From the NCBI RefSeq assembly GCF_000020505.1, contig NC_011027.1, positions 852,001-916,000 on the forward strand: a DNA stretch of 64,000 nucleotides. Reading direction: 5' to 3'. Shown piece by piece: positions 34,022 to 43,468 of this stretch (its first letter is position 1; each line of letters begins with the position of its first letter). The notes below the pieces were generated by a model that did no database searches, was not told where the DNA came from, and saw only the letters and a list, made by a program, of their open reading frames with translations. Position numbers and translations under genes: made by a program. This DNA is from Chlorobaculum parvum NCIB 8327 (GTDB lineage Bacteria; Bacteroidota; Chlorobiia; Chlorobiales; Chlorobiaceae).

Positions 34022-34825
34022 ATGCCACCTCTTTTTTCATCCGTTTGCTGCATTGATACCGGAGCCGGTTCCGGCCGGTTCAACATGGAACTCGATCTAT
34101 GGCTCATGCAGGCGATGGCCGATGATTCGTTCCAGCGGTTGTTCGGCGCGAACGGTTGCCTCTGGCGATTTTATTCGTGGTCACCTTCGGCCATTTCGCT
34201 CGGCAAAAACCAGAATCCGGAAGAGATCGACCGGGAGCGGTGCCGCGCCGATGGCGTCGATGTCGTCGTCCGTCCCACCGGTGGGCGAGCGGTGTTTCAT
34301 GCCGATGAACTGACCTATTCGTTTTTCGCGGCGACTGAGCTGCCGAACGAAACCATCTACCGCATGGTGCACGAAACGCTGCAACAGGCGCTGGCTGGCG
34401 TTGGCGTCGAGGCGGAGTTCTGCCGGACGCAGCCCGACTTCCGGGCCCGGTACGCTTCGGCGGATTCAGTTTCCTGTTTCACAGCGTCAGCCCGCTACGA
34501 ATTGCAGGTCGATGGACGCAAGCTGGTCGGTTCGGCGCAACGCCGTCACGGTAATGTTATCCTTCAGCACGGTTCGCTACCTCTTTCTTCACGCCATCGT
34601 CAGATTTCTCGTTATCTTGCAGGTGCGTCCCGCGAGCTTGTCGAAGCGGTCGATGCCGGTATGGCAGAGAAGACCGCGTCGCTCGATGAGTTTACCGATG
34701 CCGGTTATGCCGAGCTGGTGCCCCTGATCGTCTCAGCCGCCGGAACGTCCGCTGAAGAGGGGGCAAGGGTTCTGAGTCAGGATGACCTTGAACGTTTCGG
34801 CGTGTCTCAAGTTTCAATCACTTAA
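34022..34825 (+). CDS. Lipoate/octanoate-protein ligase family (LplA/LipM-like)
   Basis: 267 residues from the ATG at 34022 (MPPLFSSVCCIDTGAGSGRF); the 24 codons upstream look non-coding. Seen: the BirA-LplA-LipB fold pattern with MELDLWLMQAMADD, SAISLGKNQNP, the ligand loop VVVRPTGGRAVFHADELTYS near residue 88, and the catalytic Lys region DGRKLVGSAQRRHGNVILQHGS near residue 165. It attaches lipoyl or octanoyl groups to E2/GcvH proteins. Whether it uses free lipoate (LplA) or octanoyl-ACP (LipM) cannot be told from sequence alone. It lies 12 bp upstream of panB and is probably co-transcribed. Confidence 0.88.
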   Translation: MPPLFSSVCCIDTGAGSGRFNMELDLWLMQAMADDSFQRLFGANGCLWRFYSWSPSAISLGKNQNPEEIDRERCRADGVDVVVRPTGGRAVFHADELTYSFFAATELPNETIYRMVHETLQQALAGVGVEAEFCRTQPDFRARYASADSVSCFTASARYELQVDGRKLVGSAQRRHGNVILQHGSLPLSSRHRQISRYLAGASRELVEAVDAGMAEKTASLDEFTDAGYAELVPLIVSAAGTSAEEGARVLSQDDLERFGVSQVSIT

Positions 34826-34837
34826 TGTTTTTCCATC

Positions 34838-35671
34838 ATGCCCAACGGTTCCGCCAACAAACTGCCTCACGTTACGACCCGCAGGATGCTCGATATGAAA
34901 GAGCGCGGCGAAAAGATTGCCGTTCTGACCGCTTACGACTACACGATGGCGCGGATTCTCGACCGCTCGGGAGTCGATGCGATTCTGGTCGGCGATTCGG
35001 CCAGCAACGTCTTTTCGGGCCACAATACCACGCTTCCGATCACGGTCGACGAGATGATCTACCATGCTAAAGCGGTGGTTCGCGGCGTGCAGGCAGAGAC
35101 GAGCCGCGCGATGGTGATTGTCGACATGCCCTTCATGAGCTACCAGCTTTCGCCGGAGGATGCGGTGCGCAACGCGGGCAAAATCATGAAAGAACATGAG
35201 TGCGACGCCGTCAAGATGGAGGGCGGCAAGGTGATCGCTGAAGCGGTCAAACGGATTACCGACATCGGTATTCCTGTAATGGGCCACCTCGGCCTGATGC
35301 CGCAGTCGATCTACAAATACGGCAGCTACAAGGTGCGGGCCAAGGAGGGCGACGAGGCCGAGCAGCTTATGGAGGATGCCCGCATTCTCGAAGAGTCCGG
35401 GGCGTTCGCCATCGTGCTCGAAAAGATTCCCTCGAAGCTCGCCGGGGAGGTGAGCCGCTCGCTGACTATTCCGACCATCGGCATCGGTGCCGGGCCGGAG
35501 TGCGACGGCCAGGTGCTGGTGATCAACGACATGCTCGGTCTCAACACCGAGTTCCACCCGAGGTTCGTCCGTCGCTATGCCGACCTCTCATCGGTCATTG
35601 AAAAGGCTGTGCAGAGTTATGTGGCTGATGTGCGAGCCAACAGCTTTCCTTCGGAGGATGAAAGCTACTGA
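34838..35671 (+). CDS. panB: 3-methyl-2-oxobutanoate hydroxymethyltransferase
   Basis: 277 residues, normal length. First step of pantothenate synthesis: adds a hydroxymethyl group from methylene-THF to alpha-ketoisovalerate. Seen: [20 protein letters not shown], the metal/substrate loop [20 protein letters not shown] near residue 46, VKMEGG near residue 125, [10 protein letters not shown] near residue 147 and [15 protein letters not shown] near residue 215. It follows the lipoate ligase gene closely; panC and panD are not in the window. Confidence 0.98.
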   Translation: MPNGSANKLPHVTTRRMLDMKERGEKIAVLTAYDYTMARILDRSGVDAILVGDSASNVFSGHNTTLPITVDEMIYHAKAVVRGVQAETSRAMVIVDMPFMSYQLSPEDAVRNAGKIMKEHECDAVKMEGGKVIAEAVKRITDIGIPVMGHLGLMPQSIYKYGSYKVRAKEGDEAEQLMEDARILEESGAFAIVLEKIPSKLAGEVSRSLTIPTIGIGAGPECDGQVLVINDMLGLNTEFHPRFVRRYADLSSVIEKAVQSYVADVRANSFPSEDESY

Positions 35672-35746
35672 GCTTTGGCTGGTATGCAGCACTCTTTGCT
35701 TTTCATGTTGTGATAAATCTTCTATTTTAAAAAACATGCCGGAAAT

Positions 35747-35766
35747 GGCCGGAGCGTTTTCCGGCC
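35747..35766 (+). terminator. Hairpin after panB, weak terminator
   Basis: 7-bp stem GGCCGGA/TCCGGCC with a 6-nt loop, about 75 bp after the panB stop. It lacks a clean T run (TTGATCTCC follows), so it may only slow transcription or may not act. Confidence 0.35.
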
Positions 35767-35876
35767 TTGATCTCCTGCACATGGTTGAACAGAGCCTGAT
35801 GCTTATCCGGAAGATTTTTCGCTCACTTTTTTTCATGCGGATAGCCTTTCCCTGACAAGATGGCGCCGTCGGATGT

Positions 35877-36689
35877 ATGACAGTTTGTATGGGTAAAGAC
35901 GATAGAAAAACAGCAAGGAAGCAGTATCCGCCGGTTCTTCAGGACGAAACAGAACGGCCTCAGGGCCGTTTTCCGTTCGTTTCACGATCGTTTGTTCCTT
36001 CGGCGTTTACGGTCATGAACATGGTTTCAGGCTATGTTTCCATCATCATGTCCGGCGAGAAGAGCTTTATCATTGCCGGCTGGCTCATCTTTGTCGCGGC
36101 GTTTTTCGATACCATCGACGGGTTTGTGGCTCGGCTCACCAACGGCTCCTCGGAGTTCGGCGTCGAGCTCGATTCGCTTTCGGATTTGGTCTCTTTCGGC
36201 GCGGCTCCGGCCTATCTGGTCTATAAATTCGGACTCGAACACCTTGGAATGCCGTGGGGTCTGCTGCTCAGCTCGCTGCTGATGGTAGGCAGCGGCCTGC
36301 GGCTTGCGCGGTTCAATATCAGCCTGATCGGCTACAACAAGGAGTCGTTTTCCGGGCTGCCTACACCGGCCCAGGCTATGACTGTTGCCTCGTTTGTGCT
36401 CTGGATGACGGCCGAGCCGCTCCTGACCGGCATCGAGCTTCAGCGTGGCCTTGCTTTGCTGAGCGTGGTGCTTGCCGTGCTCATGGTAAGCAAGGTGAAT
36501 TACGACGCGCTGCCCAAACCTACCCGCGATTCGTTCCGCCAGCATCCCGTGCAGATGAGCGCTTACGCAATCGCGATTGTCTGCGTGCTCTTCTTTCAGG
36601 CCAAGGCTTTTTTTGTCTCCATGTTATTGTATATTCTGCTGGGAATTATCAGGTCCCTGACGCTCACGGTCAGGCAATGGCAGGTCTGA
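35877..36689 (+). CDS. pssA: CDP-diacylglycerol--serine O-phosphatidyltransferase
   Basis: 270 residues, type II Pss of the CDP-alcohol phosphatidyltransferase family, in the inner membrane. Seen: the signature DGX2ARX8GX3DX3D (DGFVARLTNGSSEFGVELDS, then LSD) near residue 83, SAFTVMNMVSGYVSI ahead of it, and about seven hydrophobic helices. Makes phosphatidylserine, the precursor of phosphatidylethanolamine. The start may be ATG 35877 or ATG 35889. A phosphatidylserine decarboxylase is not in the window. It may share a transcript with purS, 44 bp downstream. Confidence 0.95.
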   Translation: MTVCMGKDDRKTARKQYPPVLQDETERPQGRFPFVSRSFVPSAFTVMNMVSGYVSIIMSGEKSFIIAGWLIFVAAFFDTIDGFVARLTNGSSEFGVELDSLSDLVSFGAAPAYLVYKFGLEHLGMPWGLLLSSLLMVGSGLRLARFNISLIGYNKESFSGLPTPAQAMTVASFVLWMTAEPLLTGIELQRGLALLSVVLAVLMVSKVNYDALPKPTRDSFRQHPVQMSAYAIAIVCVLFFQAKAFFVSMLLYILLGIIRSLTLTVRQWQV

Positions 36690-36733
36690 AGCGTCTCTTT
36701 CCGGCGTCATCTAAACATGCAACGTAACCAGTT

Positions 36734-36988
36734 ATGGCATTCAAGGCGAACATCAAGGTGACCTTGCGTCCCTCCATTCTCGACGTGCAGGGTAAAGCTG
36801 CGCAGCATGCGCTTGAAAATCTCGGCTACTCAAGCGTTTCATCGGTCAGGATCGGTAAATACATGGAGGTGATTATCGGCGAGGACTCACGCGCTGAGGC
36901 CGAGAAGGTCGCGATCGAAATCTGTCAGAAACTCCTGTCGAATCCGGTGATGGAAGATTTCACTTTCGAACTGGAACCCGTCAACTAA
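36734..36988 (+). CDS. purS: Phosphoribosylformylglycinamidine synthase subunit PurS
   Basis: 84 residues, normal length. Small subunit bridging PurQ and PurL so that ammonia passes between them in step 4 of purine synthesis. Seen: KANIKVTLRPSILDVQGKAA, then ALENLGYSSVSSVRIGKYME, and a C-terminal EICQKLLSNPVMEDFTFEL, the full PurS pattern. purQ follows 15 bp downstream; purL is not in the window. Confidence 0.97.
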   Translation: MAFKANIKVTLRPSILDVQGKAAQHALENLGYSSVSSVRIGKYMEVIIGEDSRAEAEKVAIEICQKLLSNPVMEDFTFELEPVN

Positions 36989-37003
36989 ATTTCGCTTTTT
37001 GCT

Positions 37004-37762
37004 ATGGCTGATCTCAACGTTGGCGTCGTGGTGTTTCCCGGTTCGAACTGCGACCACGATACCGAATATGCCGTTGCCTCGTTTTCCGGAGTCAAGCCGG
37101 TCATGCTCTGGCACAACGAGCACGACCTGAAAGGCTGCGACGCGATTATTCTCCCTGGTGGCTTCTCCTACGGCGATTACCTCCGCTGTGGCTCCATCGC
37201 CCGCTTCTCGCCGATCATGCGTGAAGTGATCGACTTCGCAGGGCAAGGCCGTCCGGTGCTCGGCATCTGCAACGGTTTTCAGGTGCTGGTCGAAAGCGGC
37301 CTGCTCGAAGGCGCGCTGATCCGCAACGCTGGTCGGAAGTTTATCTGCCGTCAGTCAACCATCAGCGTGGTGAACAACTCGACCATCTTTACCGATCGTT
37401 ACGAAAAGGGCGAAGTGCTTCGCGTGCCGGTTGCGCATGGTGAGGGCAACTACTACGCCTCCGTTGAGACCATCGACAGCCTCGAATCGAACGGCCAGGT
37501 GGTTTTCCGTTATACTGATGCGGAAGGCAATGCTACTGCCGAAGCTAATTTCAACGGATCGCTGAACAACATCGCCGGTATTACCAACAAGCAGGGCAAC
37601 GTGCTCGGCCTGATGCCGCATCCCGAGCGGGCCAGCGAAGAGCTGCTCGGCTCTGGTGATGGCCGCAGAGTTTTCGAATCCCTGTTTGCTCATCTTGCCG
37701 GAACAAAAAGATCTTCTCGTGGCTGCTGTTCGACTTCGCCAACACGTCGTTCAGCGTCATGA
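37004..37762 (+). CDS. purQ: Phosphoribosylformylglycinamidine synthase subunit PurQ, with abnormal C-terminal tail
   Basis: 252 residues as read. Class I glutamine amidotransferase supplying ammonia to PurL. Seen: [33 protein letters not shown], nucleophile Cys in [11 protein letters not shown] near residue 86, and the catalytic His/Glu in [11 protein letters not shown] near residue 206. The natural protein seems to end around HLAG (about residue 233); the last 19 residues (TKRSSRGCC...) are an out-of-frame reading of DNA that encodes, in the next frame, the N-terminus of the MFS carrier. The true stop has been lost or shifted at the A5 run at 37705-37709. It overlaps the carrier gene. Confidence 0.92.
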   Translation: MADLNVGVVVFPGSNCDHDTEYAVASFSGVKPVMLWHNEHDLKGCDAIILPGGFSYGDYLRCGSIARFSPIMREVIDFAGQGRPVLGICNGFQVLVESGLLEGALIRNAGRKFICRQSTISVVNNSTIFTDRYEKGEVLRVPVAHGEGNYYASVETIDSLESNGQVVFRYTDAEGNATAEANFNGSLNNIAGITNKQGNVLGLMPHPERASEELLGSGDGRRVFESLFAHLAGTKRSSRGCCSTSPTRRSAS

Positions 37763-39030
37763 TGGTCACTTTCGCCTTTCCCCTCTATTTTAAAAACGTC
37801 ATCTGCCAGGGCGATCCCCAGGGCGACCAGCTCTGGGGCAACAGCGTCAGCATTTCGATGCTGCTGGTGGCGGTGATCTCGCCGGTGCTTGGCGCGCAGG
37901 CCGACTACTCGGGCCGTCGCAAACGCTTCCTGTTCGCCTTCACGCTCGTCTCGGTCATCGCCACGGCGCTGCTCTCCTTTTCGGGGCCGGGTAACGTGCT
38001 TGTCGCCGCCACACTCTTCATTCTCGCCAACATCGGCTTCGAGGGAGGGCTGGTGTTTTACGACGCCTACCTGCCGGAAATTACGTCGCAGCGCAGTATC
38101 GGCAGGGTGTCGGGTTACGGCTTTGCGATGGGCTATCTTGGCGCGCTGGCGATTTTGCTGCTGTTGCAGCCGCTCCTGATGAAGGGGATCGACAGCTCGA
38201 ACATCCCCAATCTGCAACTGAGCTTCCTTGTCGTCGCGCTCTTTTTCGCCGTGTTCTCGGCGCCGCTCTTCTTCACCTTGCGCGACACGAAAGGCAAGGC
38301 GGGGCTGCTGCCCGGCGAAACCGGAATGCGCCGCAGGAACGCATCGTTTCTCCATTCGCTTCGGGAGGTGGGTTACACCATCCGTCACATTATGAGCTAT
38401 CCCGATCTGGCCCGCTTCCTGCTCGCGTTCTTTTTTTACAACGACGCCATACTGACCGTGATCGCCTTCGCCTCGATCTATGCTCAGAACACGCTTGGCT
38501 TTACGGCGACGGAACTGATCAAATTCTTCATCACCGTTCAGACGACGGCCATCGTGGGCTCGATCGTTTTTGGTTTTGTGACCGATCGTATCGGCCCGAA
38601 ACGCGCTATCGTCCTGACGTTGTTTATCTGGATTTTCGTGATCTTTCTGGCCATTTTCGCCTCCACCAAGCAGAGCTTTTTCGTGACCGGTCTGGTGGCG
38701 GGTCTCTCGATGGGCTCGTCGCAGGCGGCCTCCCGCTCGCTGATGGCGCGGCTGACGCCGAAGGAGCATCGCACCGAGTTTTTCGGCTTTTACGATGGCA
38801 GTTTCGGCAAAGCCTCGGCGGTGATCGGGCCGCTCGTGTTCGGTTTCGTGTCGGTGCAGGCCGGAAGCCAGAAGGCGGCGTTGGCATCGCTGCTGCTGTT
38901 TTTCGCTATCGGCCTGCTGATTCTGACCGGCGTGAGCACCAGCGCCACGAATCCGGACGGTGCTGTGCAGCGAGATGGCCGGAAGCTCGTGAAAGGCAGG
39001 CTCGATGAGCCTGATCGGGCAGAGTTCTGA
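37759..39030 (+). CDS. UMF1-type (Atg22-like) MFS transporter, 5' end uncertain
   Basis: 423 residues from the ATG at 37759, with about 12 membrane helices. Seen: [33 protein letters not shown] (MFS loop 2-3), [21 protein letters not shown] and [16 protein letters not shown], as in the UMF1 subfamily, whose vacuolar relatives export amino acids. Substrate here is unknown. The same frame upstream of the start reads [18 protein letters not shown], the expected beginning of helix 1, but has no ATG, GTG or TTG start in that stretch. With one base fewer in the A5 run at 37705-37709, a TTG at 37695 would give [17 protein letters not shown]. Confidence 0.85.
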   Translation: MMVTFAFPLYFKNVICQGDPQGDQLWGNSVSISMLLVAVISPVLGAQADYSGRRKRFLFAFTLVSVIATALLSFSGPGNVLVAATLFILANIGFEGGLVFYDAYLPEITSQRSIGRVSGYGFAMGYLGALAILLLLQPLLMKGIDSSNIPNLQLSFLVVALFFAVFSAPLFFTLRDTKGKAGLLPGETGMRRRNASFLHSLREVGYTIRHIMSYPDLARFLLAFFFYNDAILTVIAFASIYAQNTLGFTATELIKFFITVQTTAIVGSIVFGFVTDRIGPKRAIVLTLFIWIFVIFLAIFASTKQSFFVTGLVAGLSMGSSQAASRSLMARLTPKEHRTEFFGFYDGSFGKASAVIGPLVFGFVSVQAGSQKAALASLLLFFAIGLLILTGVSTSATNPDGAVQRDGRKLVKGRLDEPDRAEF

Positions 39031-39056
39031 TAAACGAATAGCGGAGGACAAAGACT

Positions 39057-39731
39057 ATGAACGACAACGTATCGAATGGCGGCGCTGAAGAACGGAGTTG
39101 CAAGGACTGCCGGCCCATGAGCTGTTACCGCAAAGAGAAGCGATTGCCGGACGAATGTGTGGCGGGTTCCCTCGATGAGCAAAAGATAGACGAGTGCCTC
39201 GACCAGTACCGGGGTGAAGGCATCGACGCCCGCATCGCCCGCGCCGCCGCCGAGGTGGAGGGGCTCTATTACGGAAAGCTGACTCGTGCCGAGGAGATTG
39301 TCGCTTTTGCCAACCGGCTCGGCGCGAAGAAGATCGGGCTGGCCATGTGCGTCGGTCTTGCCGAAGAGGCGAGGATTTTCTCGAAGGTTTTGCGGGCCAA
39401 CGGACTCGAACCCTTTGCCGTGCTCTGCAAAGCCGGGGCTGTGGATAAAGGCGAGATCGGCATCGAGGATGAGCTTAAACTCCAGCCGGGCACACACGAA
39501 TCGCTCTGCAACCCGGTGCTTCAGGCCCGCCTCATGAACGAGCACGGCACCGGCCTGAACGTCATCATCGGCCTCTGCGTTGGCCACGACAGCCTCTTCA
39601 CAAAACACTCAGACGCGCCGGCCACCACGTTGATCGTCAAGGATCGAGTGCTCGCCCACAACCCTGCCGCCGCGCTCTATACCTCCGGTTCCTACTACAA
39701 GCGACTGATGGAGTCTGGTCGGGAGCTTTGA
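39057..39731 (+). CDS. DUF1847 cysteine-containing protein
   Basis: 224 residues. Seen: an N-terminal cysteine cluster (CKDCRPMSC, residues 16-24) likely to bind metal, then EGLYYGKLTRAEEIVAFANR, IGLAMCVGLAEEARIF, NGLEPFAVLCKAGAVDKGEI and NVIIGLCVGHDSLFTKHS, a pattern I recognise as DUF1847. Such proteins occur mainly in anaerobes; function is unknown, and several conserved Cys suggest a metal or Fe-S role. A good ribosome site (GCGGAGGAC) lies 26 bp downstream of the MFS gene, so co-transcription is likely. Confidence 0.88.
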   Translation: MNDNVSNGGAEERSCKDCRPMSCYRKEKRLPDECVAGSLDEQKIDECLDQYRGEGIDARIARAAAEVEGLYYGKLTRAEEIVAFANRLGAKKIGLAMCVGLAEEARIFSKVLRANGLEPFAVLCKAGAVDKGEIGIEDELKLQPGTHESLCNPVLQARLMNEHGTGLNVIIGLCVGHDSLFTKHSDAPATTLIVKDRVLAHNPAAALYTSGSYYKRLMESGREL

Positions 39732-39824
39732 GTTGTCTCCCGATCGACCGGACGATACTATCGACTTTCCTGCCTGGATTGCTAAATAACCTGTTTTGGA
39801 AACAATATGTTTGTTTCATTGCAT

Positions 39825-39868
39825 CATTGCATGATTTTTGTGAAATGTTTCATGCAATGCAAAATCAT
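39825..39868. promoter_or_regulatory. Nested inverted repeats upstream of the GNAT gene
   Basis: CATTGCATG (39825-39833) pairs with CATGCAATG (39851-39859), and ATGATTTT (39831-39838) with AAAATCAT (39861-39868). They overlap in an AT-rich 200-bp gap. An operator is plausible; there is no T-tailed hairpin. Confidence 0.35.
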
Positions 39869-39934
39869 ATTTTGTGGCTCTATTATTGAATAGAGAATGT
39901 TGGTTGTTTTAATGCTTTTCTGTAAGGAGTTGCA

Positions 39935-40411
39935 ATGCCTCAGAGCATAACAATACGAACGGGAATTGCTGATGATGCAGCTGCCATTGCTGCGATTTTG
40001 TTGCAGTCCGGATGGTTTTCGTATTTCTCTGAAGAGTCGCGCCAGACCGATGCCGAGCGGATCGAAGCGTTTCTCGAAAGTTCATATACGGAAGCCGACA
40101 GCCGTTCGGTTTATGTTGCCGAGACCGAAAGTGGGATTGTTGTGGGTTACTGTACCGTGCAGTGGCTGCCATATCTGTTTCTGGCTGCGCCGGAAGGATA
40201 TGTTTCCGAATTGTTTGTCGATGATGCGTGGCGGGGTCAGGGGATTGGTCAGCGCCTGATCGAAACCGTCGAACGGGAAGCTCGGGAGCGCGGCTGTTCG
40301 CGCCTGATGCTTTGCAATGGTCGTAGCCGCGATTCCTATAAACGCGGATTTTACCAGAAACTTGGCTGGCAGGAACGGGAATCGGTGGCCAATTTCATTT
40401 TCAAGCTTTGA
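39935..40411 (+). CDS. GNAT-family N-acetyltransferase
   Basis: 158 residues. Transfers an acyl group from acyl-CoA to an amine. Seen: IRTGIADDAAAIAAILLQSG at the N-terminus, VGYCTVQWLPY, and the acetyl-CoA loop LFVDDAWRGQGIGQRLIETV near residue 90, followed by LCNGRSRDSYKRGFYQKLGW. Substrate unknown. A strong ribosome site (TAAGGAG) lies 7 bases before the ATG. The following methyltransferase starts 27 bp downstream, so they may be co-transcribed. Confidence 0.93.
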   Translation: MPQSITIRTGIADDAAAIAAILLQSGWFSYFSEESRQTDAERIEAFLESSYTEADSRSVYVAETESGIVVGYCTVQWLPYLFLAAPEGYVSELFVDDAWRGQGIGQRLIETVEREARERGCSRLMLCNGRSRDSYKRGFYQKLGWQERESVANFIFKL

Positions 40412-40437
40412 AGTTCATAACTCCAATCGATACGATT

Positions 40438-41214
40438 ATGGCGCACGAATTCGACGGAAAGAGGTATGAAAAGGCTTCGACCCATCAGCAGGAGTGGGGT
40501 CGGAAGCTGATTGCCGAGCTTGGCCTGAAGGGCAGCGAGCGGGTGCTCGATCTGGGGTGCGGTGACGGAAGCCTGACAGCGGTGATCGCAGAATTGCTGC
40601 CGGAGGGCGAGGCCATCGGCATCGACGCCTCGCGCGGCATGATCGACGCCGCGTTGCCGAAGGCGGGAGGCAATCTCTATTTCCGGCTGCTCGACATTGA
40701 CGATCTTGATTTCGAGGATGAGTTCGACGTGATTTTCTCGAACGCAGCGTTGCACTGGGTCAAAGATCACGAAAAGCTGCTGCGCAACGTGCGCCGTGCG
40801 TTGCGTCCGGGCGGGCGCGTGCGCTTCAACTTCGCGGGGGATGGCAACTGCATGGCCTTTTTTCGGGTGATCTGCGAGGCGATGAGCGACGAGCGGTTCC
40901 GGAGCTTTTTCGCGGCCTTCGAGTGGCCTTGGTTCATGCCGTCGCTCGAAGCCTACCGCAAGCTTGCTGAAGCGAGCGGGTTACGGAACGTCGAGGTCTG
41001 GGGCGAAAACGCCGACCGCCATTTTCCCGACGCCGATACCATGACGCGCTGGATTGATCAGCCGAGTATCGTACCGTTTCTGCCGTACCTGCCCGAGCGC
41101 GAACAACCGGCGTTCCGCGACTTAGTGGTGCAGCGCATGATCGAAGAGACCCGCGAGCCGGATGGGCGCTGCTTCGAGACCTTCCGGCGCATTAACCTTT
41201 TGGCCACAAAGTGA
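40438..41214 (+). CDS. Class I SAM-dependent methyltransferase (trans-aconitate methyltransferase-like)
   Basis: 258 residues from the ATG at 40438 (MAHEFDGKRYEKASTHQQEW), which fits homologues better than a TTG at 40408. Seen: motif I VLDLGCGDGSLTAVIAE near residue 38, acidic strand end IGIDASRGMI, motif IV FDVIFSNAALHWV near residue 95, and post-motif RRALRPGGRVRFNF. The WSx/HWV pattern and EAYRKLAEASGL resemble Tam-type trans-aconitate methyltransferases. The substrate is inferred only. Confidence 0.88.
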   Translation: MAHEFDGKRYEKASTHQQEWGRKLIAELGLKGSERVLDLGCGDGSLTAVIAELLPEGEAIGIDASRGMIDAALPKAGGNLYFRLLDIDDLDFEDEFDVIFSNAALHWVKDHEKLLRNVRRALRPGGRVRFNFAGDGNCMAFFRVICEAMSDERFRSFFAAFEWPWFMPSLEAYRKLAEASGLRNVEVWGENADRHFPDADTMTRWIDQPSIVPFLPYLPEREQPAFRDLVVQRMIEETREPDGRCFETFRRINLLATK

Positions 41215-41344
41215 ATCGCAGCGAAGAACAATCTGTTTGAAACAGTATTTTTAGTGTCTTCTGCATCAGCTCTCAGGGGAACCATCCCGTTTGTTTTGTT
41301 ATTGTTATCAATGAATGTGAGTCAGTGAATTCAGTTTTTTCAAC

Positions 41345-42676
41345 ATGATTCAGGCGATGATCAGCAGGTTTCTGAAGCTCGGCTTGATGCCGGTGATTGC
41401 GGTGATGCTATGTCTTGCGTTTACTCCGCTCATTGGCGAGTCAGCCCAAATCCGCAGCATGACGCTAAGTGGAAGCGTCAATCCGGGCAGTGCGGCCTGG
41501 TTTCTGCGTGAACTCGACGAAGCCAATCGTGAAGGCGACACGCTGCTGCTGGTCGAGCTCGATACGCCGGGAGGCCTCGTAGCGTCCCTGCGCCAGATGG
41601 TGCAGGGGGTGCTGGCATCCAAAGTGCCAGTGGTGGTCTATGTGGCTCCGTCCGGTGCTCAGGCGGCTTCGGCGGGAGCCCTGTTGCTTTTGTCGTCTCA
41701 TGTTGCGGTGATGGCTCCAGGTACCGAGACTGGTGCGGCTCATCCGGTCGGTCTTGGCGGGCAGATCGACAAGGAGAGCGTCATGAACACCAAGATCGAG
41801 AACGATCTTGCCGCCTTTGCCCGCAGCCTTGCCCAGAAGCGGGGCCGGAGCCAGCAATGGGCAGAGCGGGCCGTGCGCGAAAGCATATCCTCGACGGCAT
41901 CCGAAGCGCTTGAGGCCGGGGTGATCGATACGGTTGCGTCCCGTCGCGAGGAGTTGCTGGCGTTTCTCGACGGGCGCAAGGTCGAGACTGCCGCGGGCGA
42001 GGTGACCATTCATACCAAGGGGGTTCCTGTGCTCCAGTCCGAGCCGACTTTTCGGGAGAAGGTGATGATGACCATCGCCGATCCGAACATTGCGGCGTTT
42101 CTGCTTCTTCTCGGCATTGCCGGGCTCTATTTCGAGCTGACGACGCCGGGTGCGATCTTTCCCGGTGTGGCCGGCGTGATTTCGCTCTTGCTTGGTGCCT
42201 GGGCGATGCAACTCCTGTCGGTCAGTGTTACCGGACTTCTGCTTATCCTCCTGGCTATCATCTTTTTTGCACTTGAGATTTTCGTGACGAGTGGAGGCGT
42301 GCTGGCCATCGCCGGTCTGGTTGCGCTGTTCATCGGCTCGGTGATGGTGTTCGATGCGCCGGAGATCGGCATGACGATTAACTGGTGGTTTTTTCTGCCG
42401 TTATTTCTTTCTTTTTCCGCTGGAGTCCTGTTACTTGTTTTTGTTGTACTTCGTTCCACCCGACGAAAGGTGGCTTCCGGCATCGAGGGGCTTGTCGGTG
42501 AGGCCGGAGTTATCGAGAAGGGGATCGCTGCTGGCAAGTCTGGCAAGGTTTTTGTACATGGTGAATTGTGGGATGCAACGGCTGCTGTGCCGATTCCCGC
42601 TGGAGTGCAGGTAACGGTGACAGGGATCGACGGAATGAGGCTTAACGTTAAACCAAACCCAACCAAGGAGGAGTGA
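41345..42676 (+). CDS. NfeD-type membrane serine protease (long form)
   Basis: 443 residues. Seen: a signal peptide ([20 protein letters not shown]), a ClpP/crotonase-like protease domain (residues 35-240) with [10 protein letters not shown], the nucleophile Ser in [12 protein letters not shown] near residue 117 and a Lys in [12 protein letters not shown] as candidate base, then four or five membrane helices (245-375) and a C-terminal OB-fold NfeD domain ([20 protein letters not shown]). In studied relatives the protease cleaves the partner stomatin. The slipin gene overlaps its stop codon by one base. Confidence 0.92.
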   Translation: MIQAMISRFLKLGLMPVIAVMLCLAFTPLIGESAQIRSMTLSGSVNPGSAAWFLRELDEANREGDTLLLVELDTPGGLVASLRQMVQGVLASKVPVVVYVAPSGAQAASAGALLLLSSHVAVMAPGTETGAAHPVGLGGQIDKESVMNTKIENDLAAFARSLAQKRGRSQQWAERAVRESISSTASEALEAGVIDTVASRREELLAFLDGRKVETAAGEVTIHTKGVPVLQSEPTFREKVMMTIADPNIAAFLLLLGIAGLYFELTTPGAIFPGVAGVISLLLGAWAMQLLSVSVTGLLLILLAIIFFALEIFVTSGGVLAIAGLVALFIGSVMVFDAPEIGMTINWWFFLPLFLSFSAGVLLLVFVVLRSTRRKVASGIEGLVGEAGVIEKGIAAGKSGKVFVHGELWDATAAVPIPAGVQVTVTGIDGMRLNVKPNPTKEE

Positions 42677-43425
42677 TGATTTCAGTTAATATTGTGGTAT
42701 TGCTGATGCTTGTGGCGGCGTTTTTCGTCTCCGCGGTCAAGATTTTGCCAGAGTACGAGCGGGGAGTGGTGTTCCGGCTTGGCCGGATTATCGGAGCCAA
42801 GGGCCCGGGCCTGATCATCCTGATTCCTTACATCGATCGTATGATTCGGGTTGACTTGCGAACCGTGACTCTCGACGTTCCTCCGCAGGACATCATCACC
42901 CGCGACAACGTGTCGGTGAAGGTGAGCGCCGTGGTCTATTTCCGGGTGATCGACTCGATCAAGGCGATTATCGATGTGGAAGATTTCCATTTCGCTACAT
43001 CTCAGCTCGCCCAGACCACGCTCCGCAGCGTTTGCGGACAGGGGGAGATGGACAACCTTCTTGCTGAGCGCGACGAAATCAACGAGCGCATTCAGACGAT
43101 TCTCGACAAGGATACCGAACCGTGGGGCGTGAAGGTCAGCAAGGTCGAGGTCAAGGAGATCGACTTGCCTGACGAGATGCGTCGTGCGATGGCAAAGCAG
43201 GCTGAGGCCGAGCGCGAGCGCCGTTCAAAGATCATCAACGCAGAGGGCGAGTTCCAGGCTGCGCAGCGTTTGTCGGAAGCGGCGGCGATCATCTCGCAGA
43301 ATCCGGCGGCTCTGCAGTTGCGTTATCTCCAGACCTTGCAGGACATCGCCGTCGAGAACAATTCGACCACGATTTTCCCGGTTCCGGTCGATCTGTTCAG
43401 GACCTTTTTCGAGAAAAAAGCCTGA
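42676..43425 (+). CDS. Slipin, SPFH/band 7 membrane protein
   Basis: 249 residues from the ATG at 42676, 4 bases after a perfect AAGGAGG; a GTG one codon earlier is less likely. Seen: a short N-terminal membrane helix ([16 protein letters not shown]), the band 7 domain with [38 protein letters not shown]-like strand, and an Ala/Glu-rich coiled coil ([20 protein letters not shown]). It forms oligomeric membrane microdomains and is the usual partner of long NfeD. The TGATG overlap indicates coupled translation. Confidence 0.95.
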   Translation: MISVNIVVLLMLVAAFFVSAVKILPEYERGVVFRLGRIIGAKGPGLIILIPYIDRMIRVDLRTVTLDVPPQDIITRDNVSVKVSAVVYFRVIDSIKAIIDVEDFHFATSQLAQTTLRSVCGQGEMDNLLAERDEINERIQTILDKDTEPWGVKVSKVEVKEIDLPDEMRRAMAKQAEAERERRSKIINAEGEFQAAQRLSEAAAIISQNPAALQLRYLQTLQDIAVENNSTTIFPVPVDLFRTFFEKKA

Positions 43426-43468
43426 CCCGGTTTTTCAGGAATATTTCAAATGATCAAACAATACGGCC

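Noticed and set aside
37690-39051. A 453-codon open frame opposite the MFS carrier
   Set aside because: No hydrophobic or domain pattern; very basic, repetitive composition typical of the antisense of a membrane protein gene.
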